Positions 43,110-52,278 of a stretch of DNA of 64,000 bases are shown piece after piece. A model generated the notes under the pieces. It saw nothing but the letters and a program-made list of their open reading frames with translations. It was not told the DNA's origin and ran no database searches. How positions within the stretch are numbered: position 1 is the stretch's first letter; the number at the start of each line of letters is the position of its first letter. The DNA lies in assembly GCF_050789285.1 (NCBI RefSeq), contig NZ_JBOUVX010000003.1, forward strand, positions 659,094 to 723,093, in the 5' to 3' direction. This DNA is from CAVPWP01 sp050789285. Its GTDB lineage: Bacteria; Pseudomonadota; Alphaproteobacteria; Rhodobacterales; Rhodobacteraceae. A program made the translations under genes and the position numbers.

Positions 43110-45310
43110 CCGATTTCACCTATGACGTCGACGCCGACGGCGTCGCCACCATCACCTGGGACGTGACCTCCAAGTCGATGAACGTGATGAGCCCCGAAGG
43201 CTTCATCACGCTCGACGGCATGATCGACCGCGCGCTGGCCGATCCGGCTGTGAAGGGGGTGGTGATCACCTCGGGCAAGGACAGCTTCGCCGGGGGCATG
43301 GACCTCAACATCATCGCGCGGATGAAGGACGAGGCGGGCGATGACCCCGCGCGCGGCCTGTTCGAAGGGCTGATGCGTACCCACGCCATCCTCCGCAAGA
43401 TCGAGCGCGCGGGCATGGACCCCAAGACGCTCAAGGGCGGCAAACCGATCGCGGCGGCGCTTCCCGGCACCGCGCTTGGCATCGGCTACGAGATCCCTCT
43501 GGCCTGCCACCGCATCTTCGCGGCCGACAACCCCAAGGCAAAGATCGGCCTGCCCGAGATCATGGTCGGGATCTACCCCGGCATGGGCGGCACGACGCGG
43601 CTGCTGCGCAAGATGGGCGCCATGGCGGCGGCCCCCTTCCTGCTCGAGGGCAAGCTGAGCGATCCCGCCAAGGCCAAGGCCGCGGGTCTTGTCGACGAAG
43701 TGGTGCCGGGGGCCGAGCTTCTGGCGCGCGCAAAGGCCTGGGTGCTGGAGGCGAAGGACGCCGACATCGTCAAGCCCTGGGACCAGAAGGACTACAAGAT
43801 GCCGGGCGGCGCGCCCTATCATCCGGCGGGCTTCATGACTTTCATGGGCGCGGCGACGATGGTTCACGCCAAGACCCAGGGCGTCTTCCCGGCCGCGAAG
43901 GCGCTTCTGTCGGCGGCCTACGAAGGCGCGCTTGTGCCGTTCGACACGGCGCTGAAGATCGAGGCGCGGTGGTTCACCCAAGTGCTGATGAACCCGTCCT
44001 CGGGCGCGATGATCCGGTCGCTCTTCGTGAACAAGGAGGCGCTTGAAAAGGGCGCCAACCGGCCGGACGTGCCGGACCAGAAGGTCGCGAAGCTGGGTGT
44101 CATGGGCGCGGGCATGATGGGCGCGGGCATCGCCTATGTCGCCGCGAACGCGGGGATCGAGGTCGTGCTGATCGACCAGGATCAAGCCGCCGCCGACCGC
44201 GGCAAGGCCTATTCCGAAGGCATCCTCGACAAGGGCATGAGCCGCAGGAAGGTCACAGCCGAGAAGAAGGCCGACGTGCTGGGGCGCATTCTTGCCACCA
44301 CCGACTACGCCGCGCTGACGGGTTGCGACCTGATCGTCGAGGCGGTTTTCGAGGATCCGGGCATCAAGGCCGAGGTCACGCGCCGGGTCGAAGAGGTGGT
44401 GGGCGAGGACTGCATCTTCGCCACCAACACCTCGACCCTGCCGATCTCGGATCTGGCCAAGGCCTCGAAGCGGCCCGGGCAGTTCATCGGCATCCACTTC
44501 TTCAGCCCCGTCGACAAGATGCTGCTGGTCGAGATCATCCGCGGCCGCGAGACCGGCGACCGGGCGGTCGCCAAGGCGCTCGACTTCGTGCGGCAGATCC
44601 GCAAGACGCCGATCGTCGTCAACGACGCGCGCTTCTTCTATGCCAACCGCTGCATCATTCCCTACATCAACGAGGGCATCCGCATGGTCGGCGAGGGCGT
44701 CGAGCCCGCGCTGGTCGAGAACGCGGCCAAGCTTGTGGGGATGCCGCTGGGCCCGCTGCAACTGGTCGACGAGACCTCGATCGACCTTGGCGTGAAGATC
44801 GCCAAGGCCACCAAGGCGGCGATGGGCGCCGCCTATCCCGACGGCGCGGTGGACGAGGTCCTGTTCTGGATGGCGGGCGAGGGCCGGATGGGCCGCAAGG
44901 CCAATGCGGGTTTCTACGCCTATGACCCCGCCGGCAAGCGCGGCCTTCTGTGGGAGGGTCTGCGCGACCGCTTCCCCGCGGCCGCGGACCAGCCCGACCT
45001 GACCGACGTGCAGCAGCGCCTTCTGATGGCGCAGGTGCTCGAGGCCGTGCGCGCCTTCGAGGCGGGCGTGCTGACCGACATCCGCGAAGGCGACGTGGGC
45101 GCCATCCTTGGCTGGGGCTTCGCGCCCTGGTCGGGCGGACCGTTCAGCTGGCTCGACATTCTTGGAGCGGCGCGGGCGGTCGAGATCTGCGACCGGCTTC
45201 AGGCCGCGCATGGCGACCGCTTCGCCGCCCCGGCCCTTCTTCGCGACATGGCGGCCAAGGGGCAAAGCTTCTATGGCCGCTTCGGCGCGGGACAGGCGAT
45301 GGCCGCCTGA
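43106..45310 (+). CDS. fadB: fatty acid oxidation complex alpha subunit (enoyl-CoA hydratase/3-hydroxyacyl-CoA dehydrogenase)
   Basis: This encodes 734 residues with two enzymes in one chain. The crotonase domain (1-190) keeps both catalytic glutamates (GTALGIGYEIPLACHR and GLPEIMVGIYPGMGG). The NAD-binding dehydrogenase (from about 330) has LGVMGAGMMGAGIAYVAA and the catalytic histidine in GIHFFSPVDKM. The two C-terminal helical domains follow. It performs the middle two steps of beta-oxidation and works with the thiolase encoded upstream. It is the last gene of the operon. Confidence 0.96.
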   Translation: MTDFTYDVDADGVATITWDVTSKSMNVMSPEGFITLDGMIDRALADPAVKGVVITSGKDSFAGGMDLNIIARMKDEAGDDPARGLFEGLMRTHAILRKIERAGMDPKTLKGGKPIAAALPGTALGIGYEIPLACHRIFAADNPKAKIGLPEIMVGIYPGMGGTTRLLRKMGAMAAAPFLLEGKLSDPAKAKAAGLVDEVVPGAELLARAKAWVLEAKDADIVKPWDQKDYKMPGGAPYHPAGFMTFMGAATMVHAKTQGVFPAAKALLSAAYEGALVPFDTALKIEARWFTQVLMNPSSGAMIRSLFVNKEALEKGANRPDVPDQKVAKLGVMGAGMMGAGIAYVAANAGIEVVLIDQDQAAADRGKAYSEGILDKGMSRRKVTAEKKADVLGRILATTDYAALTGCDLIVEAVFEDPGIKAEVTRRVEEVVGEDCIFATNTSTLPISDLAKASKRPGQFIGIHFFSPVDKMLLVEIIRGRETGDRAVAKALDFVRQIRKTPIVVNDARFFYANRCIIPYINEGIRMVGEGVEPALVENAAKLVGMPLGPLQLVDETSIDLGVKIAKATKAAMGAAYPDGAVDEVLFWMAGEGRMGRKANAGFYAYDPAGKRGLLWEGLRDRFPAAADQPDLTDVQQRLLMAQVLEAVRAFEAGVLTDIREGDVGAILGWGFAPWSGGPFSWLDILGAARAVEICDRLQAAHGDRFAAPALLRDMAAKGQSFYGRFGAGQAMAA

Positions 45311-45340
45311 CAGACGGCGCCAAAAGGCCAGACAGGCTTC

Positions 45341-45366
45341 GGGGCCGCGCCATCGGCTGCGGCCCC
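45341..45366. terminator. GC-rich hairpin after fadB (possible terminator)
   Basis: GGGGCCGC (45341-45348) pairs with GCGGCCCC (45359-45366) across a 10-base loop, 31 bases after the fadB stop and before the convergent Hint-domain gene. No T-run follows on either strand, so it may only support Rho-dependent ending or protect the 3' end. Confidence 0.35.
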
Positions 45367-45412
45367 GCAGGTCGTTCGCGGTGAGGGGATGGGCGCGGTT
45401 CGGGCCGGCGCC

Positions 45413-46075
45413 TCATGCCGCCTGCGCGAGGTCCCCCTGCCCCGCCCACGGCGTGCCGGCTTCCATCAGGTCGACCAGCGCCCGCGCCCGGTCGAAGGGC
45501 AGCACCTCGAAGAAGGCCGAGGTCGCCGGGCGGCGCAGCGCGGCCCCGGCCGCCTTGCGCGGCGCGCAGTGCACCAACGCCCCGGTGTTGGCATAGACGA
45601 CTTCCTCGTCGTCGAAGAACAGCGTCACCACCTCGACAAGGTCCACAGGCATCACCCGGGCGATCCCGCGATAGCCTTCCAGCGCCGAGGCGGGGACAAG
45701 AACGGCGGGCCGGCCCAGGACCTCTTCGGCAACGGCGCTTTCCAGCAGAACGTGCTGTTCGGGCATCAGGTAGAAGGCGTCGCAATTGTGAAGCGCGCCG
45801 CCCGGCACCATCAGAAGCCCGTCGGGATAGGCCTGCGCCAGATCGGCGCCATAGACCGTGCGCTCGATCCGCGTGACGGGACGCAGCCCGCCGTCGAAGG
45901 TCTGGACCTTTTCGCCGGTCAGCACCTGTTCGACGGGCGTCCAGCCCCGTGCGGTTTCGATCCGGGTGCCGGCGACAAGCCCGGTCCCAATGCGGCGAGG
46001 GCGTTGCGAGAAGACGGCCCCCGCAAGGACGACATCGTCGATACGCGAGAAGGCGGACTGATCGTGAATGGACAT
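45413..46075 (-). CDS. Hint-domain protein
   Basis: This encodes 220 residues. The Hint (hedgehog/intein) core is seen as AGTRIETARGWTPVEQVLTG, then EKVQTFDGGLRPVTRIERT, with the conserved histidine of the second block in MPEQHVLLESAV. The residue that would be the Cys or Ser nucleophile at the domain start is not present (GLVAGTR), so self-splicing is not expected. This form is common in Rhodobacterales, sometimes at the end of large secreted proteins. Here it is a small separate protein. Its role is unknown. The ATG at 46075 has AGGAAAG upstream. Confidence 0.85.
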   Translation of the reverse strand: MSIHDQSAFSRIDDVVLAGAVFSQRPRRIGTGLVAGTRIETARGWTPVEQVLTGEKVQTFDGGLRPVTRIERTVYGADLAQAYPDGLLMVPGGALHNCDAFYLMPEQHVLLESAVAEEVLGRPAVLVPASALEGYRGIARVMPVDLVEVVTLFFDDEEVVYANTGALVHCAPRKAAGAALRRPATSAFFEVLPFDRARALVDLMEAGTPWAGQGDLAQAA

Positions 46076-46343
46076 GGGTCTTCCTTTCCTGGTCTGGCGG
46101 GGTCCAACCTCGATCGTGGCCCCGGTGTGGCAGACCCAAGAAATGCCCCTGATTTCGCCGTCTTTCGGTCGCAATTCTGGCGGAAAATGGGCAAAATCCC
46201 GCCCCATTGCGCAGTCGGGGGTGGCCGAAACGCACTGTTCTTCGGCGGGCACCGCCCTTTACCAGGCCTTAGCCACGATCCCGGCGACGGCGTCACGCGG
46301 GGGCTTTCGGCGCGCGCGGATCAGGCCCGGGGCGAATCGCCGG

Positions 46344-47276
46344 TCAGGCCGGGGTCTGCGGGGCGGGCGGGGTCAGACGACGCTCGCGCAGGGCGATCAC
46401 CACCCCCGCCACGACGATCAACGCGATGCCCACAAGGGCCAGCGCCCCCGGGCGTTCACCCTTCAGCATGAAGGCCCAGGCCGAGACCGAGACGAGCAGC
46501 GAGTATTCGAACAGCGCCACGAAGGGCGCCTCGCCCAGTTGGTAGGCGCGGGTGATGAGCCAGACCGCCACGAGCGAGCCCACAGCCTGCACCGCCGTCC
46601 AGAACAGGAAGGTTCCGCCCGGCGCGACCCAGCCACGCAGGACGAACCCATCCGCCCCGGCCGGTGCGTCCTGCGGGAAGATCGCCAGAAGTCCCAGCCC
46701 CAGGCTGCCCCACACGGCCATGGCAAGAAACATCGCCCCGGTCAGCGTCAGCGTCTCTTCGCCCGCGCACCAGCGCCGCGTCGCCATCGCGCCGACCGCG
46801 TAGAAGAAGCCCGAGGCAACCGCCAGCGCGGCCCAGGGCGAAACCTCGGCGCCCCAGGGCTGCAGGACAAGAAGCACCCCGGCGAATCCGATGGCAGCGG
46901 CCAGCATACGGATTGGGCCGACCCGCTCGCGCAGGAAGAAGCCGGTGATCAGCAGCACGAAGAGGGGCGAGGTGAACAGCCCCGCGACCGATTGCGTGAT
47001 CGGCAGGAAGGCGAGCGACCCGAAGTACAGGATCATCGCGGTCGAGATGAAGAGGCTTCGCCCGACCACCGCCCGCCACCGTCGCGGCCTGAGCGACACG
47101 CCGAAGGCCAGGGCGATCGCCACCAGCATCGGCAAGATCATCGCGGTGCGCACAAGGTGGAACTGCCACAGGCCGCCGGTCTCGGCGATGACGACGACGT
47201 AGTTGTCGATGAAGCCGATCAGCACCATCGCCGCAAGGATGGACAGCGCCGCCTGAAGTGGACGGGTCTGGGTCAC
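46344..47276 (-). CDS. EamA/DMT-family transporter
   Basis: This encodes 310 residues with about 10 membrane segments in two EamA repeats. PLFVLLITGFFLRERVGPIR and its second-half counterpart YSLLVSVSAWAFMLKGERPG are the typical family lines. Such proteins export metabolites or amino acids. The GTG at 47276 has a good AAGGGAAG site and gives MTQTRPLQAALS. An ATG at 47336 lacks one. It is read away from the 47457 gene, with about 180 bases between. The substrate is unknown. Confidence 0.87.
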   Translation of the reverse strand: MTQTRPLQAALSILAAMVLIGFIDNYVVVIAETGGLWQFHLVRTAMILPMLVAIALAFGVSLRPRRWRAVVGRSLFISTAMILYFGSLAFLPITQSVAGLFTSPLFVLLITGFFLRERVGPIRMLAAAIGFAGVLLVLQPWGAEVSPWAALAVASGFFYAVGAMATRRWCAGEETLTLTGAMFLAMAVWGSLGLGLLAIFPQDAPAGADGFVLRGWVAPGGTFLFWTAVQAVGSLVAVWLITRAYQLGEAPFVALFEYSLLVSVSAWAFMLKGERPGALALVGIALIVVAGVVIALRERRLTPPAPQTPA

Positions 47277-47456
47277 GGATGGCTTCCCTTCCTGCCGGGC
47301 CGTCGACACGGGCGACGTCCCTGCCCTTACCCGCACGCCGCGCCACGATCAATCGGGCGCGCGCACCGCCTGTCTTCGGGAATTGTGGGCACCCACCACA
47401 TGGGCTAGTGTTCCCGATACACGAGGGCACAACGAGCAGTTCCAGGACAAGACGCC

Positions 47457-48476
47457 ATGACGGCGCTTACCGAATACCAGAGGCTCGAGGCGACGGCCAT
47501 CTGGCGACCCGACCCCGAAGCGCAGCGCCGGGACGTCTATGTTTCTCTGGGCGATGCCACGCTTGTGATCCACGACGGCCGCGAGGTGGCGCTGTCGCAC
47601 TGGTCGTTGCCGGCCGTGCTGCGGCTCAACCCCGGGGGCTATCCGGCGCGCTACGCGCCAGGCGAGGCGTCGAGCGAGGAGATCGAGGTCGCCGATCCGG
47701 CGATGATCGAGGCCATCGACCGCGTGCGCCGGGCGGTCGAGCGCGCACGGCCCCGTCCGGGGCGCCTGCGCGGCGGAATCATCGCGGCGCTTGTCGTGGC
47801 GGTTCTGGGCGCCGGGGTGTTCTGGGTGCCCGGCGCGCTGGCGCGGCAGACGGCGTCGATCGTCCCCGAGGCCGCGCGCGCCGCGATCGGCGACGCGATG
47901 CTGGCGGAACTGCGTCCGCTGACCGGTCCGCCCTGCGCATCGCCCCAGGGGACGCGCGCGCTGGCGGCACTATCGCGACGCCTGCTGAGCGACGACAGCA
48001 CGACGCTGATGATCGTGCCCGACGGGGTTCTGTCGGCGCGGCATCTGCCCGACGGCACGATCCTTCTGGGCCGCGCCCTTGTCGAGGATTACGAGACGCC
48101 CGAAGTCGTTGCAGGCTATGTGCTGGCCGAAACCCAGCGGATGAGGTCGGTCGACCCTCTGGAAGAGATGCTGCATGCCGCGGGAATCGGTGCGGCGCTG
48201 CGCCTTCTGACCACGGGCGAGGTCCCGCAGGCCGCGATCGGCGCCCGTGCCCGTGCCCTTGTGGCGCAGGACGATCCCCCGCTCTTGCCGGCCGAGGGGC
48301 TTGTGCCCCGCTTCGCCACGGCCGGCGTGCCGATCACGCCCTATGCCTATGCGCTCGACATCACCGGCGAGACCACTGTCGACCTGATCGAGGCCGACAG
48401 CGTCAGAACGCCGCTTGAACGGCCGATCCTGTCGGACCAGGCTTGGGTCGCGCTGCAGAATATCTGCGGGCCCTAG
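47457..48476 (+). CDS. membrane protein resembling an M48 peptidase without its zinc motif
   Basis: This encodes 339 residues. The first 100 are soluble, then one membrane segment follows near residues 105-125 (GGIIAALVVAVLGAGVFWVP). The C-terminal part runs HLPDGTILLGRALVEDYETP, then EVVAGYVLAETQRM. In M48 peptidases this stretch reads as PGGxIxxxxGLL, then ELAxVLAHExxH. Here the HExxH zinc motif is replaced by AETQR, so it would be inactive as a peptidase. I infer a pseudo-enzyme from this pattern and am not certain of the family. The gene overlaps the convergent SPOR-like gene by 4 bases. Confidence 0.75.
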   Translation: MTALTEYQRLEATAIWRPDPEAQRRDVYVSLGDATLVIHDGREVALSHWSLPAVLRLNPGGYPARYAPGEASSEEIEVADPAMIEAIDRVRRAVERARPRPGRLRGGIIAALVVAVLGAGVFWVPGALARQTASIVPEAARAAIGDAMLAELRPLTGPPCASPQGTRALAALSRRLLSDDSTTLMIVPDGVLSARHLPDGTILLGRALVEDYETPEVVAGYVLAETQRMRSVDPLEEMLHAAGIGAALRLLTTGEVPQAAIGARARALVAQDDPPLLPAEGLVPRFATAGVPITPYAYALDITGETTVDLIEADSVRTPLERPILSDQAWVALQNICGP

Positions 48477-48985
48477 TTGCGCAGGACGCGCCCCGAATAG
48501 CCAAGGCGCTGCAAGGCGGCGACGGCCGCCTCGGCCGAGGAGCGGTCGCCATAGGGGCCGGCCAGAACGATCGGAACGTCGCCCGCGCCGCCACGCAACA
48601 CGCCTTGCTGCGCGGGGATGCCGGCGGCGCGAAGCCCCGACACTGTGCCGGCGACGGGCGCGCCGGCGGGATCGACCTGCACGAAGACACCCGGCGCCTC
48701 GGTCAGGACGCGAAAGCCGGTCGCCGGCGCGGCCGCGGATGCCCGCGGCGGCGCGGGCTGCAGCCGCATCGGGACTTCGTCGGTCCAGATCGCGCGCATC
48801 TGCGCCTCGCCGGCCGCGGTGCCCCGCGCCCGGTTCGGATTGAGGCGGTCGTCGTCCCAGACCCGCGCATAGCCGCGCGGGATCGCGGGGAAGTCGTAGA
48901 TCTCGCGCAGGGTCAGGCCCGTGCTCTCTTGCGCCTGCGCTGTTCCCGCAACCAGAAGGATCAGCGCGCTCAGGACCGGTTTCAT
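48473..48985 (-). CDS. exported SPOR-like protein
   Basis: This encodes 170 residues. A signal peptide (MKPVLSALILLVAGTAQA) is followed by a charged region and a Pro/Ala-rich linker (residues 78-88). The C-terminal 75 residues (GVFVQVDPAGAPVAGTVSGL, then VLAGPYGDRSSAEAAVAALQ) have the repeat-like pattern of SPOR domains, which bind denuded peptidoglycan at the division site. The protein should be periplasmic. It reads away from upp, with which it shares no overlap. Confidence 0.8.
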   Translation of the reverse strand: MKPVLSALILLVAGTAQAQESTGLTLREIYDFPAIPRGYARVWDDDRLNPNRARGTAAGEAQMRAIWTDEVPMRLQPAPPRASAAAPATGFRVLTEAPGVFVQVDPAGAPVAGTVSGLRAAGIPAQQGVLRGGAGDVPIVLAGPYGDRSSAEAAVAALQRLGYSGRVLRN

Positions 48986-49054
48986 GGCAACTCCATCGCG
49001 TCGCAGGGACTGGCGCGAGGATGCCCAAGCCGCCTCGACAAGTAAACCCGGACG

Positions 49055-49687
49055 CTATTGCGTGCCGAACATGCGATCGCCGGCATCGCCGAGGCCAGGC
49101 ACGATATAGCCCTTTTCGTTCAGACGCTGGTCCAGCGCCGCGGTCACGATCGGCACGTCGGGATGCGCCTCTTTCATGTGCGCCACGCCCTCGGGCGCGG
49201 CCAGCAGGCACAGGAAGCGGATTTCCTTCGCGCCGGACTTCTTCAGAAGGTCGATCGCCGCGGCCGAGGAATTGCCCGTGGCCAGCATCGGATCGACGGC
49301 GATGACGAAGCGTTCTTCAAGGTTGGCGGGCACCTTGAAATAGTACTGCACCGGCTGAAGCGTCTTCTCGTCCCGGTAAAGCCCGATGAACCCCACCCGC
49401 GCCGAGGGGATGAGTTCCAGCATCCCGTCGAGAAGCCCGTTGCCGGCGCGCAGGATCGAGATCAGCGCAAGCTTGCGCCCTTCGAGCACCGGCGCGTCCA
49501 TCTCGGCCAGCGGGGTTTCGATGCGCCTGGTGGTCATGTGCAGGTCGCGCGTGACCTCGTAGGCCAGCAGCAGGCTGATTTCGCGCAGAAGCTGGCGGAA
49601 CTTGGCGGTCGAGGTGTCCTTCTCGCGCATCAACGTCAGCTTGTGCTGCACCAGCGGGTGTTTGACGATGGTCAGGTGCTCTTTCAT
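49055..49687 (-). CDS. upp: uracil phosphoribosyltransferase
   Basis: This encodes 210 residues. It makes UMP from uracil and PRPP. The PRPP site is VIAVDPMLATGNSSAAAIDLL, here seen as AVDPMLATGNSSAA, and the uracil-binding C terminus is GLGDAGDRMFGTQ. Length and motifs match the family fully. It is the last gene of the nucleoside salvage operon cdd-deoB-add-upp and overlaps add by 4 bases (ATGA). Confidence 0.97.
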   Translation of the reverse strand: MKEHLTIVKHPLVQHKLTLMREKDTSTAKFRQLLREISLLLAYEVTRDLHMTTRRIETPLAEMDAPVLEGRKLALISILRAGNGLLDGMLELIPSARVGFIGLYRDEKTLQPVQYYFKVPANLEERFVIAVDPMLATGNSSAAAIDLLKKSGAKEIRFLCLLAAPEGVAHMKEAHPDVPIVTAALDQRLNEKGYIVPGLGDAGDRMFGTQ

Positions 49688-50655
49688 GGGGCCTCGAGTG
49701 TCTTGCGGATACGGTCCTTCGTCTCGCCGTCGCAGAAGGCGGCGTCAAGCGCGGTGGCGTTCAGGGCCTGCAATTCCTCGTCCTCCCAGCCGAAGGCACG
49801 GGCGAGCATGTCGAACTCGTGCGCCATGGTGGTGTGGAAGAAGGGCGGATCGTCGGTCGAGACGGTCACCCGCACGCCCGCGTCGCGCAGCCGCTTGATG
49901 GGGTGGGCGGCCCAGTCGCGATACAGCCCAAGTGCCACGTTCGAGCCCGGACAGACCTCGAGCACGATGCCCTCGCGCGCCAGTCTGTCCACCGTCGCCC
50001 GATCCTCGATCGCGCGGACCCCGTGGCCGATGCGTTCGACGCCAAGCGCGTCAAGCGCATCGGTCACGCTGTCGGGTCCGCCCCATTCACCGGCGTGGGC
50101 CGTCAGCCGCAACCCGGCCTCGCGCGCCAGGTCGAAGGACCAGGCGAAGTCGCGGGGTTTTCCCGCCCGTTCGTCGCCGGCGATGCCGAAGCCGACGATC
50201 CAGTCGCCCGCGGTCTCGGCGGCGCAAAGGGCGGTTTCCTTCGCCTTCTCGGGGCCGAAGTGCCGGATGCAGGTGATGATGCCGCGCAGGGTGATCCCGT
50301 CCTCGCGTTCTGCCGCATCGGCGGCCTCGCGGATGGCGTGCAGGTATTCGCGCCAGGCCGCGACGTCGCGCCCGCCGCAGAAATCCGGCGAAAGGAACGT
50401 CTCGGAATAGACCACCCCCGCCGCGGCGCTTTCTGCCAGCACCGCCCGCGTCAGACGGGCATAATCCTCGGGCGTGGTCAGGACCGAGGTCGCCGCCTCG
50501 TAGACCTTCAGGAAATGCCAGAAGTCGCTGTAGGCATAGCTGCCGTCGGCGGCGAAGATGCGCGAGATATCTTCGTGCTTCTGCTTCGCGATGCCCCGCA
50601 CGAAGGCGGGCGGCGCCGCGCCTTCCAGGTGCAGGTGCAGTTCGATCTTCTTCAT
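49684..50655 (-). CDS. add: adenosine deaminase
   Basis: This encodes 323 residues. The metal-binding pair H7 and H9 is in MKKIELHLHLEGA, a third histidine is in LTAHAGEWGGP with the catalytic glutamate, and the last ligand is in VSTDDPPFF. It turns adenosine or deoxyadenosine into inosine. The start at 50655 puts the HxH pair at the usual position. It lies 7 bases after deoB and overlaps upp, within the salvage operon. Confidence 0.95.
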   Translation of the reverse strand: MKKIELHLHLEGAAPPAFVRGIAKQKHEDISRIFAADGSYAYSDFWHFLKVYEAATSVLTTPEDYARLTRAVLAESAAAGVVYSETFLSPDFCGGRDVAAWREYLHAIREAADAAEREDGITLRGIITCIRHFGPEKAKETALCAAETAGDWIVGFGIAGDERAGKPRDFAWSFDLAREAGLRLTAHAGEWGGPDSVTDALDALGVERIGHGVRAIEDRATVDRLAREGIVLEVCPGSNVALGLYRDWAAHPIKRLRDAGVRVTVSTDDPPFFHTTMAHEFDMLARAFGWEDEELQALNATALDAAFCDGETKDRIRKTLEAP

Positions 50656-50662
50656 GTCCGCC

Positions 50663-51871
50663 TCACAGGAAACTCCGCCCCGGAGGCGCGGAGGCGACCC
50701 CGAGGTGCGCCGCCACGCTTGCCCCGATATCGGCGAAGGCCACAAGGCCAATCTCGCGCATGCCCAGGCCCCTGCCCACCACCGGCGCGCGTTCGCGCGT
50801 GTGGTCCGTGCCGGTCCAGGTCGGGTCGTTGCCGTGATCGGCGGTGAAGAGGATCAGATCGCCCGGGCGCTGGTGGCGAAAGAGGCGCGGCAACGCCGCG
50901 TCGAACCATTCCAGCGCGCGGGCATAGCCCGACACGTCGCGGCGGTGGCCGAAGCGGCTGTCGAATTCGACGAAGTTGGCAAAGGTCAGGCTGCCGTCTT
51001 CGGCGTCGCGCAGCGCCGCCTCGAGGTGGTCCATCAGGGCCGTGTCCGGCCCCTTGGCCACGTCGTCGATGCCCTGCATCGAGAAGATGTCGCCGATCTT
51101 GCCGATGGCATGGACGCGCCCGCCCGCCGCCTGCACCCAGTCGCACAGCGTGGGGCTGGGCGGGGCGATGGCGTAGTCGTGGCGGTTCGCGGTGCGCTCG
51201 AAGGCGCCCGGCGTGCCCACGAAGGGCCGGGCGATCACGCGGCCGACCTTCATCGCGTGCAGCCTGGGCGCCAGGTCGCTGCACAGCCGCAGAAGGCGGT
51301 CGAGGCCGAAGTGCTCTTCGTGCGCGGCGATCTGGAAGACACTGTCCGCCGAGGTATAGCAGATCGGCCAGCCGGTCTCGATGTGCCGGGCGCCGAACTG
51401 CTCGATGATGACGGTGCCCGAGGCATGGCAGTTGCCAAGGATGCCCTCGGTCCCCGCAAGCCGGCAGACCCGCGCCACCAGATCGTCCGGGAAGGCGGGC
51501 GTCGTGTCGGGAAAATAGTGCCAGTCCCACGGCACTGGCACGCCGGCAAGTTCCCAGTGGCCGGACGGCGTGTCCTTGCCCCGCGACACCTCGGTGGCCG
51601 CGCCCCAAAGGCCCTGCGGCGCGGCCGTCAGCCCGGCAGGACGGTGTCCCGACGCAAGCTCGACCGCCGCCCCCAACCCCATCGTGTCCAGATTGGGCAG
51701 GCGCAGCGGGCCGCTCCGCCCCTCGTCCGCCCGCCCGGCGGCGCATTCCGCTGCGATATGGGCCAGGGTGTTGGCGCCCGTGTCCGGGCGGGTTCCGTTG
51801 AAGAACCTTGCCGCGTCCGGCGCCCCCCCTGCCCCGACAGAATCCATCACGACAAGGAAGGCGCGCGGCAT
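50663..51871 (-). CDS. deoB: phosphopentomutase
   Basis: This encodes 402 residues. It interconverts (deoxy)ribose 1- and 5-phosphate. The alkaline-phosphatase-like metal site has VMDSVGAGGAPD at the N terminus, then DTGANTLAHIA, with ILFTADHGNDPTWTGTDHTR supplying the other ligands. The ATG at 51871 shares one base with the cdd stop, so it is co-translated. The usual phosphorylase gene (deoA) that would make its substrate is not present in this operon. Confidence 0.96.
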   Translation of the reverse strand: MPRAFLVVMDSVGAGGAPDAARFFNGTRPDTGANTLAHIAAECAAGRADEGRSGPLRLPNLDTMGLGAAVELASGHRPAGLTAAPQGLWGAATEVSRGKDTPSGHWELAGVPVPWDWHYFPDTTPAFPDDLVARVCRLAGTEGILGNCHASGTVIIEQFGARHIETGWPICYTSADSVFQIAAHEEHFGLDRLLRLCSDLAPRLHAMKVGRVIARPFVGTPGAFERTANRHDYAIAPPSPTLCDWVQAAGGRVHAIGKIGDIFSMQGIDDVAKGPDTALMDHLEAALRDAEDGSLTFANFVEFDSRFGHRRDVSGYARALEWFDAALPRLFRHQRPGDLILFTADHGNDPTWTGTDHTRERAPVVGRGLGMREIGLVAFADIGASVAAHLGVASAPPGRSFL

Positions 51872-52263
51872 CACTCGGTCTCCATGTGCCCCGGCCCGAA
51901 GGCGCCGGGCAGAAGCTCGGCCACCGTCATGGTCACCGAAAGGCCCGCCATCGTGCCCATGGTGACCGTCACCTCGGGTGCGGCGAATTCCGCGATCTTC
52001 TGACGACAGCCGCCGCAGGGGGTGACGGGGTGCGCGCTGTCGCCGATCACGGCCACTTCCACGATCCGGCGCGCGCCCGCCGCGCACATGGCGGCGATCG
52101 CACCGGCCTCGGCGCAGGTGCCTTCGGGGTAGGCCACGTTCTCGACGTTGCAGCCGACATAGACCTGCCCGTCCTCGGCCCGAAGCGCGGCGCCGACCTT
52201 GAACTTCGAATAGGGCGCATAGGCCTTCTCACGCACCTCGCGCGCTGCGTCCATCAGTGACAT
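51871..52263 (-). CDS. cdd: cytidine deaminase
   Basis: This encodes 130 residues of the small zinc form. The motifs are EGTCAEAGAIAAMC (Cys plus the catalytic glutamate) and PCGGCRQKI (two zinc cysteines). It converts cytidine to uridine. It is the first gene of the salvage operon. The start at 52263 gives MSLMDAAREVREKAYAPYSK. A longer open frame upstream crosses a repeat and is not real. Confidence 0.95.
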   Translation of the reverse strand: MSLMDAAREVREKAYAPYSKFKVGAALRAEDGQVYVGCNVENVAYPEGTCAEAGAIAAMCAAGARRIVEVAVIGDSAHPVTPCGGCRQKIAEFAAPEVTVTMGTMAGLSVTMTVAELLPGAFGPGHMETE

Positions 52264-52278
52264 CGGCGACCACTCCTT

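Noticed and set aside
43088..45265. A 725-codon minus-strand frame opposite fadB
   Set aside because: It is a composition artefact with no motif. The fadB frame is intact.
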